From the NCBI GenBank assembly GCA_023525975.1, contig CM042032.1, forward strand, positions 19,040,001 to 19,104,000: a stretch of 64,000 nt of DNA. Reading direction: 5' to 3'. Of this stretch, positions 12,192-25,155 are shown in pieces. Below the pieces are notes generated by a model that saw only the letters and a program-made list of their open reading frames with translations, was not told the origin of the DNA and ran no database searches. This DNA is from Smallanthus sonchifolius. Taxonomy: Eukaryota > Streptophyta > Magnoliopsida > Asterales > Asteraceae. Numbering within the stretch: the stretch's first letter is position 1; the number at the start of each line of letters is the position of its first letter. A program made the translations under genes and the position numbers.

Positions 12192-15100
12192 TGTCACACC
12201 CCGCCAAGGCGGAAACGCGAGGCGTAACGTTCACTGGTTTTCGAAGCATATGATTATCGCAAACACATACATGTAGTTGGATACATAATCGAGTTTAAAA
12301 TATTTACATCACAAAATATCAACTGGAGTTTACAAAAGTTTAAGATTTCGCAAATATAACTCAAAACCATGAGTTATACGAGAGAAATCCTCCAAAAGTC
12401 GTATCCGCATGCATGCATGAAATCCTACATTGCTAACCTGAAGACCACGTTTAATTTCCTGAAAACATACTTAAAAATGTCAACACGAGGTTGGTGAGTT
12501 CACAAATTATTATAAAGAGTTATCATAACCCAATGTTTAAATCTGATCCTTTTCACCTGATCAAAACCCTTTATTTAAACCTGATCACTTAAACCTGATC
12601 AGAACTCTTTGGTTTAAAACCTGATCACTTTATCCTGATCAAAACCCTTTGTTTAAACCTGATCACTTAAACCTGATCAGAACTCTTTGGTTTAAAACCT
12701 GATCACTTTATCCTGATCAAAACCCTTTGTTTAAACCTGATCACTTAAACCTGATCAGAACTCTTTGGTTTAAAACCTGATCACTTTATCCTGATCAAAA
12801 CCCTTTGTTTAAACCTGATCACTTAAACCTGATCAGAACTCTTTGGTTTAAAACCTGATCACTTTATCCTGATCAAAACCCTTCGCATGTATTACCAATG
12901 AATTTGAATACTAATCCGATCTATTGACCCTATTTGTAAGCTTGCAAGGAATACAAAATAGTATGTAATGTACGAGACCGTAACCAAACCCCGACCTTTT
13001 GTGCCTCCCCCTCGCCTTTTTGCGAGTAAGATAATATGCGGTCATTCGGCCATGTGGACCCCTGGTTAGCGCGACTAACCATGACCGGAGGCGTCACCCC
13101 CAATAGTACTATCCATATAATCCCGGGCTAAAATAGCTAATGGTTACTAACTTATTCAGAGGACTTTAAGCGCTTTACTTTTCCCTCAATACACACATAC
13201 GGTCAGATCATTAGTTCAATTCATTTACACACAAAAGTCTTTTACAAGTATGTTTCCACCCCAAATCATTTGAAAAACTTAGAAAAAGGGGTTAGTGAAA
13301 CTCACCTCGACAGTATGACTGCTAGCAAACACTTGAATAACCGTAAACCCCGCTTATCCGTACCCTAAATACACAAGGATACCTTACATGTTAAGACTAA
13401 CCGTCTTAAACACAAGTTGTTCACCCGCCTTAACGAATCCTGTTAAGTGCGTTTTTGTTTAATAAAACCGTGTTTTAACGTGACGACCCGTTGGTGATTA
13501 TTATTCCAGTCTAGACGCTTTACTTATTTTCTAAGAAAATAATATATTTTCATATTGGCGACTAGTTACGTTTGTCAAAAATAAATATTATTTTCGCATC
13601 ACAATATAATATATTTATATTATATCTCACGTATCATCATATAATCATTTTGTATTAATAATTATATAAACCACAAATGTCGTTCAAGTATGTTCTAAGC
13701 ATGCGAGTCGTCCTACGTGCACATAATCCATGTTAACACGTACTCATACAATTTACTCGTTCCGAACGACATTTATTAACGTGTTTACGTTCAACATGCA
13801 TTTATTTATATCTATTTATGCACACAAATATAATCATGTTTTAACAATCCAACATATATTTAAACAAGTTTCTCCATAACATATGTTTATTTATCCTTAA
13901 ACCGAACGTCTTTATATTTCATTATTCGCGTCTACGTTCCATGTTATCAACAAGTTCTAAACATATATGTTTTCATTTATTTAGTCGTTTCATGTCTAGT
14001 TCCGAGTTAACAATTTCCCCGTTATTTATATATATATATCATGACTTCTATATATATATATATATACATGAAATGTTTAACAACTTTTCAAATTTCGCCA
14101 GTTATAATCATACTCATACATTTATATACTTTTCATATAAACACATTTTCATACTTGACAATCTTTTCAAATTCCCCAACTTAAACACATATCTATTTAT
14201 ATATGTTCCATACGATTTCACATATATACATACACATGTATCTCACTTTTTCACCAAGTATAATTTTATACTTTTATTCATCTATGATTTATTATCATGA
14301 TTATTCAAATAACAAAACCGTGTGCATATATTCATATTAACTTATCATTTTTATTTATGGATCCAACTACTTGATTATTACCAAATCATTTATCAAATCA
14401 AACACAAATATATCTATATATATCTATTTATTTCGATCCATATATATATATATATGCATGCATATTCTAGTCTCTATTTATATACATGAAATCATACACT
14501 AACACTTCTTGTTTCTTAATCAAGTCAAACATATAAATAAACATATGCATGTATATTTTCGACCAACATATATATATCTATGTATATTTTAGTTTTTCTC
14601 TACCTTTACCCTTGATATTACAAGATTATATATATCCATTCACTACATAAATAATCAAACCAACAAATATTACATTTCATCTTTAATAATTTCGACCCAT
14701 TTATACATATTTATACAAAACCCTAACTTTTATTCTTTATAAAGTTAAATTCTTAAGAAAACTCTTTTAATCTTTCAATCCCTTTGTTTATTATGATGAA
14801 CAACGTGTTTAGGTTAAGAAAATAAAGGTGGAATTTGAGTTGGGTGTCGGTTTCCTTACCACTAGTCAAGCTAGGCGACGATTTCACTAGTGAACGTTGA
14901 TGGATGCTCGTATTGTTGTCAAAACCCGACTCCCTAGCTTCAAGACTCTTGATCTTTCCCCCAAGTTCCAACTTCTAGACTTAGTTTCTTGAACTTGATA
15001 AGTGAGAGTGTGTGTATGTGTGTGTGACGTAAGTATATATGTATATAGAAAGAGTTGGAGTGTTGGGTGTTTCAACACTTCATCATCATTATCATTCATG

Positions 15101-15776
15101 ATTAAAAAGGATGGATTTGACCTTGAGTTACTTCTACACTTGAGTGAGCATGGTCTCTTATGACAAACCATGATGGAGTTAGTGGATTTGGTGGAGAGTG
15201 GGTGAGGGGTGGGTGCTCTCGGCCGAGAGGGGTAGAAGGGGGGGGGGGGTTTGGGTTTGATTCAACTTGTAGATTGTAGTATGTATATTAGTTGATAGGC
15301 TTTTAGTAGGTAAAATACCCGGTAGGCGCTCCCGTGATCTAATACCCGATATATGAACTTTTATGATTAAAAGTCTTTATATTTCGTATCTCGACTATAT
15401 TTTAATAGTCCGCCAATTTAACCCGTCATACTTAATGTTTAACTATAATATATACGTGCACTCGTAATAATAACTCGTCATCATGAACTGATATCGTTGT
15501 GTTCATTTTTAATAATCTTGTCACCAATATATATATGTTTTTATATCAAAGCGTATTACTAGACTTTTCCGGAATAAATATTTGTTAATCACCAACGACG
15601 TTCCTTGCGGGTTATAACAGTTACTTCCTAGTAATTCTAAAAATTACTAAAGTATAATATTTGTTTCTTTGCTAGACTCCATGACAACACTATGTCAAAA
15701 TTATAAACCAGGAAATATAATTAATGAACGTGCAATTATGAAATATGGATATTGACCTGGTATGCTGGGTGTCACA
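12192..15776 (-). repeat. Gypsy-1 3' LTR
   Basis: 3,585 bp copy of 21557-25150. It holds a 78 bp tandem repeat (12574-12885), AT-rich microsatellites (~14020-14460) and a G-run at ~15238-15250. ORFs seen inside it (for example 13941-14300) are AT-repeat artefacts. Confidence 0.95.
12574..12885. repeat. 78 bp tandem repeat in Gypsy-1 3' LTR, ~4 units
   Basis: Each 78 bp unit is a dimer of two 39 bp halves, and every half carries two TGATCA palindromes. Units are nearly identical. The same array is at 21939-22250, inside the candidate leader intron of the 5' LTR. Confidence 0.9.
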
Positions 15777-15791
15777 TTCTCCCCATGTTAA
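15777..15791 (-). promoter_or_regulatory. Gypsy-1 polypurine tract
   Basis: On the minus strand TTAACATGGGGAGAA abuts the 3' LTR; it primes plus-strand DNA synthesis. Gypsy-2 and the gag-only element (near 52338-52353) have almost the same tract. Confidence 0.85.
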
Positions 15792-15811
15792 AGAGAATTT
15801 CGTCCCGAAAT

Positions 15812-17422
15812 TCAGTTGTTGTCCTTTTGACTTGGAGTGTTCGTGAACAAGAATGGGTACTTGGCTTTCATTTTATCTTCCCGCTCCCACGTATACTCAG
15901 GGCCACGCTTTGAGTTCCAACGTACCTTAACCAATTTAATCCGGCTACGCCTTGTTCTCTGAACCTTCCAATCTGTGACTTCAATGGGTTCCTCAATGAA
16001 GTGCAGCTTGTTATCTATGTGAATCTCATCAGGCGGTATAATTAACGTCTCGTCTGATAAGCACTTCTTGAGATTGGACACATGAAACGTATCATGTACA
16101 TTGCTTAGTTCCTGTGGCAACTTGAGCTTGTATGCTACAGAGCCAACCCTAGCCAATATTTCAAATGGTCCAACGTACCTAGGGTTAAGCTTGCCACGGT
16201 TGCCAAATCTTGCAACTCCTTTCCAAGGTGAGACCTTCAACATGACCCGATCCCCAACTTGGAATTCTAATGGTCTTCGTCTGTTATCCGCGTAACTCTT
16301 CTGCCTGTCACGGGCGGCCTTCAGACGATCCTTGATTTTGAAAATTTTATCGGTAGTCTCCTGAATAATCTCAGGACCAGTTAAATACTTGTCGCCAACC
16401 TCCGCCCAACATAGCAGTGAACGACACTTTCGACCATACAAAGCCTCAAACGAAGTGGCTTTGATGCTGGTGTGGTAACTGTTATTGTATGAAAACTCAG
16501 CTAGCGCCAAATGAGTATCCCAATTTCCACCGAAGTCGATTGCACACGCACGGAGCATATCCTCTAAGGTTTGAATGGTCCTTTCGCTTTGACCATCGGT
16601 TTGTGGGTGATATGCCGTGCTCATGTCAAGACGTGTGCCCATGGCTTCTTGTAATGATTTCCAGATTCTAGACACGAATCTGCTGTCTCTATCAGAGATA
16701 ATAGAAATTGGTACCCCATGCCTAGCCACAATTTCCTTGATATAAAGCTTTGCAAGTTTCTCGGTTTTATCCGTTTCTTTGATGGGTAGGAAATGAGCTG
16801 ATTTTGTCAAACGATCGACAACTACCCATATCGAGTCATATCCGCTCGACGTCCTGGGCAACTTTGTAATGAAATCCATGGAAATTTGCTCCCATTTCCA
16901 TTGAGGTATATCGGGTTGTTGTAACAATCCCGATGGTTTCTGATGTTCTGCCTTTACCTTTGAACATGTCAGGCATTTACCGACATAAATGGCAATTTCT
17001 CCTTTCATGTTCGGCCACCAATAGTGTTCTTTCAAATCCTTATACATCTTATCCGAAACTGGGTGAATGGAGTACCTGGACTTGTGGGCTTCGTCCATAA
17101 CCAACTCCCGTAAGTTACCATAACATGGCACCCAAATTCTATTCATGAAGTATAAAGTATCATCTGACTTTGGTTCCAACTGCTTTAACATCCCTCGTAA
17201 AGCTTCATTCTGAATGTTTTTTTCTTTGATTGCCCCTTGTTGTGCCATCCGGATTTGAGTCGTGAGACTCGTATGAATTGTCAATCCTAGGGCACGAACA
17301 CGAAGAGTTTCAACCCGTTCCTTACGACTCAAGGCATCTGCTACGACGTTTACCTTACCAGGGTAATACTTGATATCACAGTCGTAATCATTCAGTAGCT
17401 CTACCCAACGGCGTTGTCTCAT
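15812..17422 (-). pseudogene. pol: Gypsy-1 RNase H end, integrase and chromodomain-like tail
   Basis: This 536-codon frame continues pol beyond the premature TAG at 17435-17437. It starts in late RNase H (ADALSRK), then the integrase HHCC zinc finger (HKSRYSIHP ... CLTCSK), and the catalytic core (MDFITKLP, SDRDSRF, SERTIQTLEDM). The GPY-like C-terminal region follows (NPRYVGPFEIL). The last ~55 residues (VKVRWNSKRGPEYTWERED) look like the degenerate chromodomain of Tekay-type chromoviruses, thought to steer insertion to heterochromatin. The frame is otherwise open and highly similar to 31728-33542. The initiating Met is internal, so this is not a separate protein. Confidence 0.9.
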
Positions 17423-17434
17423 GTTGAGTTCTTT

Positions 17435-20158
17435 CTAGTTAAAGATGTGCTGGAGACTCTTGTGGTCTGTAAAGATAGTACATTTTGTACCGTATAAGTA
17501 ATGTCTCCAAATCTTGAGTGCAAACACGACAGCACCCAATTCTAGATCGTGAGTCGTATAGTTTTTCTCATGGACTTTCAACTGCCTGGATGCATATGCT
17601 ATGACCTTTTCTCCCTGCATCAATACACATCCCAGACCTTGGTGTGATGCATCACAGTACACTATGAAATTGTCAGTCCCTTCGGGAAGGGATAGGATTG
17701 GTGCACTGCAAAGTTTCTGCTTCAGCAATTGAAAAGCTGATTCTTGTTTATCAGTCCAATCAAACTTTTTGTCCTTCTGAGTTAGCGTAGTCATAGGCAA
17801 AGCTATCTTTGAAAAATTCTCGATAAATCGCCTGTAATATCCTGCCAAACCTAGAAATTGACGCACCTCAGTCGGAGTTCTTGGTGCTTCCCAGTTTTTG
17901 ATAGCTTCAATCTTGGACGGATCTACGTGAATACCATTCTTATTGATGACGTGTCCGAGAAAGTGAACCTCTCGGATCCAAAATTCACACTTAGAGAATT
18001 TGGCATAAAGCTTCTCATTCCTGAGTAGTTCCAAGATTAATTTCAAATGACGTTCATGTTCTTCCTTGGTTTGTGAATATATCAATATGTCATCGATAAA
18101 CACAATCACGAATTTATCCAGGTACGGCTTGCACACGCGGTTCATGAGATCCATGAAAACAGCCGGTGCATTAGTCAAGCCAAATGGCATAACTAGGAAC
18201 TCGTAGTGACCGTAACGAGTCCTAAAAGCCGTCTTTGGTATATCTTCTTCTTGAATTTTCAGTTGATGATACCCTGATCGTAGATCAATTTTAGAATAGA
18301 AACTGGAACCTTGAAGTTGATCAAACAAGTCGTCTATTCGAGGAAGAGGATACCGGTTTTTGATTGTCAGCTTGTTCAATTCCCGGTAATCAATACACAT
18401 TCTAAAGGTTCCATCCTTTTTCTTTACAAATAGGACCGGAGCTCCCCATGGTGAGAAACTCGGTCTTATGAAACCTTTGTCAAGTAATTCTTGTAATTGG
18501 CTCGACAGTTCCTGCATCTCGGAAGGGGCTAGACGATACGGAGATCGTGCAACTGGTGCGGCTCCTGGTACTAGGTCGATCCAGAACTCGACTTGCCTTG
18601 ATGGTGGTAATCCAGGTAAGTCTTCGGGAAATACTTCAGGGTAATCCCTAACGATTGGTATGTCCTCAAGTCGACGTTCCTCGGGTTTCTTCTTGACGAT
18701 GTGAGCCAGGAATGCACAATAACCCTTGCGTAGATACTTATGAGCTTTCATGCAGTTTATCATCTTCAACACTGTTCCACCTCTCTCGCCTTGAATAGAA
18801 AGAATTTCTCCGCTCGGTAGTGGGATACGTATAATCTTTTCGAAACACACGATTTCGGCATGATTTTTCGATAACCAATCCATGCCAATAACAATATCAA
18901 AACTTCCCAGATCCACTGGTAGAAGGTCTATACTAAATGCATGTTTTTCTAGACATAAATTACAACCCTTAATGACCTCCCCGGTTTCTATTAATTTCCC
19001 ATTTGCTAATTCAATTGTATATCTTTGTTCTAGTTTACTGGCCTTAACACCGAGTAATGATTTAAAATCATTTGACACAAAGCTCATATCAGCACCCGAA
19101 TCAAAAAGTACAGAGGCATAGTGATTATTGATTGGGAACGTACCAGTGACGATATTCGGGTCCTGGCGTGCGTCCCTTGCACCCATCACAAATGCCCTTC
19201 CTGGTGCCTGAGCGTTGTTCTGGTTCCCCCACTTGGGACAATCTTTCTTGAAGTGCCCCAGATCACCACACTTGAAACATCCTTGCTTTGCTTTACCCAT
19301 ATGGTTGGTGTTGGTTTGACAATTTTGTGTGGCGTGACCAAATTTGTCACACTTTCCACATTTGATGCACCCACCAGCATGATGATATCCGCACTTTTTA
19401 CACCTCGGTAGGCCCCTATCATACCCTTTCCTTTCCATTGTGTTGGCTGCAAAAGCCTTCACAGTTTCTTGTTTCCTAAACCCCTGTTTCCCAGACTTGT
19501 TATTTGAATTTCCCATCCACTTCCTTTTCTCTCCCAATCTACCTTCCTCATTCTCCTTCCTTCTAAACACTCCATTACGCACAGCGTCATCCTTCAGTTT
19601 GAATGCTAAAGTTATGGCATTCTTGGCATCCATTGGATTAGATGATGTTACCATACTACGAATTTGAGGCGCAAGGCCCCACAGATACCTTTCCACACGC
19701 TTATGTTCTGGTGTGACCATATGAGGTACCAGAATTTCCAATTCATTAAAACGGTCGGTGTATCCCGCCACATCATCTCCGATCATTTGTAAGTTCCACA
19801 TCTCGGTCTCAATCTTTTGCAATTCGTTTCGAGGACAATATTCCTCGATCATCATGTTTTTCAAGTCTTCCCAAGACAATTGATACGCTGTCTCTCTCCC
19901 CAAAGTCTTGACTTGTGAATTACACCAGGTTAAAGCTTTATCAGTGAGTGTGCATGTAGAATACTTCACCATGCAGTCAGCGGTGCATTCACTAATATCA
20001 ATCACCGACTCCATCTTTTCTATCCATCTCATTAGACCTACTGCACCCTCGGTGCCATTGAAACTGCGGGGGTTGCAGGATAGGAAGGCCTTGTAGGTGC
20101 ACTTCCTATTTGGAGCATCTGTAGAATCACAAGTCATAACGTCATTAATTGGGATCAT
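17435..20158 (-). pseudogene. gag-pol: Gypsy-1 gag-protease-RT-RNase H
   Basis: 907 codons. The retrotransposon Gag core is at residues ~15-200. Two zinc knuckles follow (CGKCDKFGHATQNC and CFKCGDLGHFKKDC), then the aspartic protease (LFDSGADMSFVS), RT with FIDDIL as active site, and RNase H (VYCDASHQGLG). It ends at TAG 17435-17437 where Gypsy-2 has a Gln codon, a CAG-to-TAG type change. The Met at 20158 lies inside the 73 bp intron-like insertion; the authentic Gag start is the Met at 20393 (MSPKRGTPRN), which is joined in frame if 20119-20191 is removed. A single nonsense codon makes the copy non-autonomous, though it could be read through or complemented. Confidence 0.9.
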
Positions 20159-20191
20159 GACTATGTGTTATGGCTTATTTATTTTTATTAC
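20119..20191 (-). other. 73 bp intron-like insertion in Gypsy-1 gag
   Basis: On the minus strand the segment starts GTAATAAAAA and ends GATTCTACAG. It is AT-rich and contains in-frame stops. Its removal gives exactly the Gypsy-2 sequence at that point (GGTTCCGGAG joined to ATGCTC) and restores the Gag frame from Met 20393. 73 bp is a usual short plant intron. It is absent from Gypsy-2, so it was gained in Gypsy-1 or lost from Gypsy-2. Confidence 0.65.
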
Positions 20192-20393
20192 CTCCGGAAC
20201 CTCCGGAACCTCCTGCTGTACCGCTACCCCCTGTGGTACCGCTACCTCCTGCACCTCCTCCGCTATTTCGGTTTGCTTCATACTGCTCTATGGCGGCAGC
20301 TACTAGTTGTGCTATTAGTTGTTCCATGTTTGGGGAAATTGTCTCGTTGTTGTCACCAGTAGTGTTACGGGGTGTCCCACGCTTAGGTGACAT
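20192..20393 (-). CDS. gag: Gypsy-1 Gag N-terminus (exon 1 candidate)
   Basis: Starts at MSPKRGTPRN, matching MAPKRSTPRS of Gypsy-2 (36284). It is a disordered head ending in a Gly/Ser-rich repeat. Unspliced, the frame runs into the 73 bp insertion and stops after 72 codons. Spliced, it continues into the Gag core at 20118. Confidence 0.75.
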
Positions 20394-20622
20394 GACGTTC
20401 TTTCTAACATGTCAATTAAAAAGAAACAACATCATATATCAATAATGATAGATCATGACATAAGGATACCACAACATCAAACATGAACAACTATCATTAC
20501 AACATAAACCATTACATACATAGTCAAAACATACATAGTACATTGTTCCCAAAAGACAAGGATACAAAAGAGATGGGTTCACATGACCTCATCAGTACTA
20601 AAGTTTTAAGCTACATAATGTA

Positions 20623-21453
20623 CTATGGGCACAACCCGCCCATAATAGGTTTAAAGAAGAAGTGGGAGTACAACCCAATCATCATGGCAAGTCCTGCCAT
20701 GACAAAGCTAGCTCTTGCCACAAATTCTACAGCCAAAGTCCTCTCCTCCAGCGCCTCCACCATGTCTCGGACCGTGAGAGTGAACTGCCAGTCCATATCA
20801 GCTATCAACTCGAGGTAGTCAGTGGCACTCTGTATGTCTCGAGTGCTATCCTCCAGAGTCTGTACTTGAGATCCGAGCCCTTGACGTAAGCGCATGGCTG
20901 CATCCCCCTGTGCCCGAATATCATCTAGGAGATCATCAAGACGCTCCTCGTGTGTATGAACACGTGCTACCAATGTAGGCACTGTGAGCTCCATGGCTTC
21001 CCCAGTGTGGGGTAAAGGTGTTGGAGAGTTGGAAGACTCTCCGAGCTCAAAGGTAGATGGGATGCTCTCCATCTCCCTCCATCGTGCCAGAGTACGAGGC
21101 ATCCAACGGATAGTTCCCACAGTAGGGTGATAACAGGGTCGTTGCCTCGGTGGTTCCTCATCGGTCTCCAAGTCTTTCGGGTCACGGGCTGCCAGGTTTC
21201 TCTTGCGCGGAAGTCGAACCTTCTTCCTGGCACTTTGCACTTTAATTGGTCCTCCGCTTTTCTTTTGGTAGAATATAGGCGGTTCTCCCAGGGCGACATT
21301 GGGTGGTGTCGAGCTACGAACTTGTACTCGATTTTTAGGGCGTGAGGCGGAAAGTTCCTCGTTGGATTCAGAGTCAGAGACGGGGTCAGAGTGTGAATGC
21401 GACGACATACTTGTGACTACAATATCCACATGACATGATGACTGGTTAGGCAA
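20623..21453 (-). CDS. Upstream ORF (ORF0) of Gypsy-1, coiled-coil protein with C-terminal hydrophobic helix
   Basis: 276 codons between the primer site and gag, same strand. It is not a known retroviral domain. Visible parts are a Ser/Asp/Glu-rich head (the second Met at 21408, MSSHSHSDP, is also conserved), a basic middle, a conserved block around WMPRTLARWREMES, a coiled-coil-like region (THEERLDDLLDDIRAQGD onward), and a C-terminal hydrophobic segment (FVMAGLAMMIGLYSHFFF) that could span a membrane. Gypsy-2 has the homologue at 36521-37324 with about 85% identity by eye, open throughout, although U3 regions of the two elements are unrelated. That argues for protein-level selection. Function unknown. 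Confidence 0.75.
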   Translation of the reverse strand: MPNQSSCHVDIVVTSMSSHSHSDPVSDSESNEELSASRPKNRVQVRSSTPPNVALGEPPIFYQKKSGGPIKVQSARKKVRLPRKRNLAARDPKDLETDEEPPRQRPCYHPTVGTIRWMPRTLARWREMESIPSTFELGESSNSPTPLPHTGEAMELTVPTLVARVHTHEERLDDLLDDIRAQGDAAMRLRQGLGSQVQTLEDSTRDIQSATDYLELIADMDWQFTLTVRDMVEALEERTLAVEFVARASFVMAGLAMMIGLYSHFFFKPIMGGLCP

Positions 21454-21538
21454 TGCTTATGCAATGAAAACATTTTAGTGAGTCATTCAAATTATAGACT
21501 AGGCTCCATTTTTAGACACCTAGTTCGCTATAATCAAT

Positions 21539-21551
21539 GGCTCTGATACCA
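21539..21551 (-). promoter_or_regulatory. Gypsy-1 primer binding site
   Basis: On the minus strand TGGTATCAGAGCC follows the 5' LTR after a few bases. It matches the 3' end of initiator tRNA-Met, the standard primer of plant Gypsy elements, and fixes the orientation. Confidence 0.92.
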
Positions 21552-21823
21552 AGTTCTGTCACACCCCGCCAAGGCGGAAACGCGAGGCGTAACGTTCACT
21601 GGTTTTCGAAGCATATGATTATCGCAAACACATACATGTAGTTGGATACATAATCGAGTTTAAAATATTTACATCACAAAATATCAACTGGAGTTTACAA
21701 AAGTTTAAGATTTCGCAAATATAACTCAAAACCATGAGCTATACGAGAGAAATCCTCCAAAAGTCGTATCCGCATGCATGCATGAAATCCTACATTGCTA
21801 ACCTGAAGACCACGTTCAATTTC

Positions 21824-22670
21824 CTGAAAACATACTTAAAAATGTCAACACGAGGTTGGTGAGTTCACAAATTATTATAAAGAGTTATCATAACCCAATG
21901 TTTAAATCTGATCCTTTTCACCTGATCAAAACCCTTTATTTAAACCTGATCACTTAAACCTGATCAGAACTCTTTGGTTTAAAACCTGATCACTTTATCC
22001 TGATCAAAACCCTTTGTTTAAACCTGATCACTTAAACCTGATCAGAACTCTTTGGTTTAAAACCTGATCACTTTATCCTGATCAAAACCCTTTGTTTAAA
22101 CCTGATCACTTAAACCTGATCAGAACTCTTTGGTTTAAAACCTGATCACTTTATCCTGATCAAAACCCTTTGTTTAAACCTGATCACTTAAACCTGATCA
22201 GAACTCTTTGGTTTAAAACCTGATCACTTTATCCTGATCAAAACCCTTCGCATGTATTACCAATGAATTTGAATACTAATCCGATCTATTGACCCCATTT
22301 GTAAGCTTGCAAGGAATACAAAATAATATGTAATGTACGACACCGTAACCAAACCCCGACCTTTTGTGCCTCCCCCTCGCCTTTTTGCGAGTAAGATAAT
22401 ATGCGGTCATTCGGCCATGTGGACCCCTGGTTAGCGCGACTAACCATGACCGGAGGCGTCACCCCCAATAGTACTATCCATATAATCCCGGGCTAAAATA
22501 GCTAATGGTTACTAACTTATTCAGAGGACTTTAAGCGCTTTTCTTTTCCCTCAATACACACATACGTTCAGATCATTAGTTCAATTCATTTACACACAAA
22601 AGTCTTTTACAAGTATGTTTCCACCCCAAATCATTTGAAAAACTTAGAAAAAGGGGTTAGTGAAACTCAC
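21824..22670 (-). other. Candidate leader intron in Gypsy-1 5' LTR
   Basis: The minus-strand donor is CGAG|GTGAGTTTCAC (intron from 22670). The acceptor is GTATGTTTTCAG|G (to 21824), with a GTTGAC branch-like motif ~25 bases before it. The 847 bp segment holds the 78 bp array. Counterparts exist in Gypsy-2, the gag-only element and Gypsy-4. Confidence 0.55.
21939..22250. repeat. 78 bp tandem repeat in Gypsy-1 5' LTR, ~4 units
   Basis: Identical in layout to 12574-12885. The two LTRs have kept the same copy number, in line with a recent insertion. Confidence 0.9.
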
Positions 22671-25150
22671 CTCGACAGTATGACTGCTAGCAAACACTTG
22701 AATAACCGTAAACCCCGCTTATCCGTACCCTAAATACACAAGGATACCTTACATGTTAAGACTAACCGTCTTAAACACAAGTTGTTCACCCGCCTTAACG
22801 AATCCTGTTAAGTGCGTTTTTGTTTAATAAAACCGTGTTTTAACGTGACGACCCGTTGGTGATTATTATTCCAGTCTAGACGCTTTACTTATTTTCTAAG
22901 AAAATAATATATTTTCATATTGGCGACTAGTTACGTTTGTCAAAAATAAATATTATTTTTGCATCACAATATAATATATTTATATTATATCTCACGTATC
23001 ATCATATAATCATTTTGTATTAATAATTATATAAACCACAAATGTCGTTCGAGTATGTTCTAAGCATGCGAGTCGTCCTACGTGCACATAATCCATGTTA
23101 ACACGTACTCATACAATTTACTCGTTCCGAACGACATTTATTAACGTGTTTACGTTCAACATGCATTTATTTATATCTATTTATGCACACAAATATAATC
23201 ATGTTTTAACAATCCAACATATATTTAAACAAGTTTCTCCATAACATATGTTTATTTATCCTTAAACCGAACGTCTTTATATTTCATTATTCGCGTCTAC
23301 GTTCCATGTTATCAACAAGTTCTAAACATATATGTTTTCATTTATTTAGTCGTTTCATGTCTAGTTCCGAGTTAACAATTTCCCCGTTATTTATATATAT
23401 ATATATCATGACTTCTATATATATATATATATACATGAAATGTTTAACAACTTTTCAAATTTCGCCAGTTATAATCATACTCATACATTTATATACTTTT
23501 CATATAAACACATTTTCATACTTGACAATCTTTTCAAATTCACCAACTTAAACACATATCTATTTATATATGTTCCATACGATTTCACATATATACATAC
23601 ACATGTATCTCACTTTTTCACCAAGTATAATTTTATACTTTTATTCATCTATGATTTATTATCATGATTATTCAAATAACAAAACCGTGTGCATATATTC
23701 ATATTAACTTATCATTTTTATTTATGGATCCAACTACTTGATTATTACCAAATCATTTATCAAATCAAACACAAATATATCTATATATATCTATTTATTT
23801 CGATCCATATATATATATATATATGCATGCATATTCTAGTCTCTATTTATATACATGAAATCATACACTAACACTTCTTGTTTCTTAATCAAGTCAAACA
23901 TATAAATAAACATATGCATGTATATTTTCGACCAACATATATATATATCTATGTATATTTTAGTTTTTCTCTACCTTTACCCTTGATATTACAAGATTAT
24001 ATATATCCATTCACTACATAAATAATCAAACCAACAAATATTACATTTCATCTTTAATAATTTCGACCCATTTATACATATTTATACAAAACCCTAACTT
24101 TTATTCTTTATAAAGTTAAATTCTTAAGAAAACTCTTTTAATCTTTCAATCCCTTTGTTTATTATGATGAACAACGTGTTTAGGTTAAGAAAATAAAGGT
24201 GGAATTTGAGTTGGGTGTCGGTTTCCTTACCACTAGTCAAGCTAGGCGACGATTTCACTAGTGAACGTTGATGGATGCTCGTATTGTTGTCAAAACCCGA
24301 CTCCCTAGCTTCAAGACTCTTGATCTTTCCCCCAAGTTCCAACTTCTAGACTTAGTTTCTTGAACTTGATAAGTGAGAGTGTGTGTATGTGTGTGTGACG
24401 TAAGTATATATGTATATAGAAAGAGTTGGAGTGTTGGGTGTTTCAACACTTCATCATCATTATCATTCATGATTAAAAAGGATGGATTTGACCTTGAGTT
24501 ACTTCTACACTTGAGTAAGCATGGTCTTTTATGACAAACCATGATGGAGTTAGTGGATTTGGTGGAGAGTGGGTGAGGGGTGGGTGCTCTCGGCCGAGAG
24601 GGGTAGAAGGGGGGGGGGGGGTTTGGGTTTGATTCAACTTGTAGATTGTAGTATGTATATTAGTTGATAGGCTTTTAGTAGGTAAAATACCCGGTAGGCG
24701 CTCCCGTGATCTAATACCCGATATATGAACTTTTATGATTAAAACTCTTTATATTTCGTATCTCGACTATATTTTAATAGTCCGCCAATTTAACCCGTCA
24801 TACTTAATGTTTAACTATAATATATACGTGCACTCGTAATAATAACTCGTCATCATGAACTGATATCGTTGTGTTCATTTTTAATAATCTTGTCACCAAT
24901 ATATATATATGTTTTTATATCAAAGCGTATTACTAGACTTTTCCGGAATAAATATTTGTTAATCACCAACGACGTTCCTTGCGGGTTATAACCGTTACTT
25001 CCTAGTAATTCTAAAAATTACTAAAGTATAATATTTGTTTCTTTGCTAGACTCCATGACAACACTATGTCAAAATTATAAACCAGGAAATATAATTAATG
25101 AACGTGCAATTATGAAATATGGATATTGACCTGGTATGCTGGGTGTCACA

Positions 25151-25155
25151 TGTGA
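25151..25155. repeat. Target site duplication of Gypsy-1, right
   Basis: TGTGA, matching 12187-12191. Confidence 0.95.

Larger units (their letters stand above)
12192..25150 (-). mobile_element. Gypsy-1, Tekay/Del-like chromovirus
   Basis: A complete 12,959 bp LTR retrotransposon in reverse orientation with 5 bp target duplications. LTRs are 12192-15776 and 21557-25150. They begin TGTCACACC and end GTGTCACA on the plus strand. By eye the two LTRs differ by about 14 substitutions plus microsatellite length changes, so insertion is recent. Contents in transcription order are 5' LTR, primer site, an upstream ORF, gag with a 73 bp intron-like insertion, pol with one TAG, chromodomain-like tail and polypurine tract. 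RT before integrase plus the chromodomain-like tail and multi-kilobase LTRs point to the Tekay/Del clade. Confidence 0.93.
21557..25150 (-). repeat. Gypsy-1 5' LTR
   Basis: 3,594 bp, transcribed right to left. It contains the AT-rich distal part, the candidate leader intron (21824-22670) and the 78 bp repeat array within it. The last ~700 bp in plus coordinates from 21557 (R-U5) are recognisably related to the Gypsy-2 LTR, whereas the upstream part is not. Confidence 0.95.

Noticed and set aside
14753..15171. Short ORFs on the minus strand, repeated at 24124-24542
   Set aside because: They lie in both Gypsy-1 LTRs, have no domain, and are repeated only because the LTRs are.
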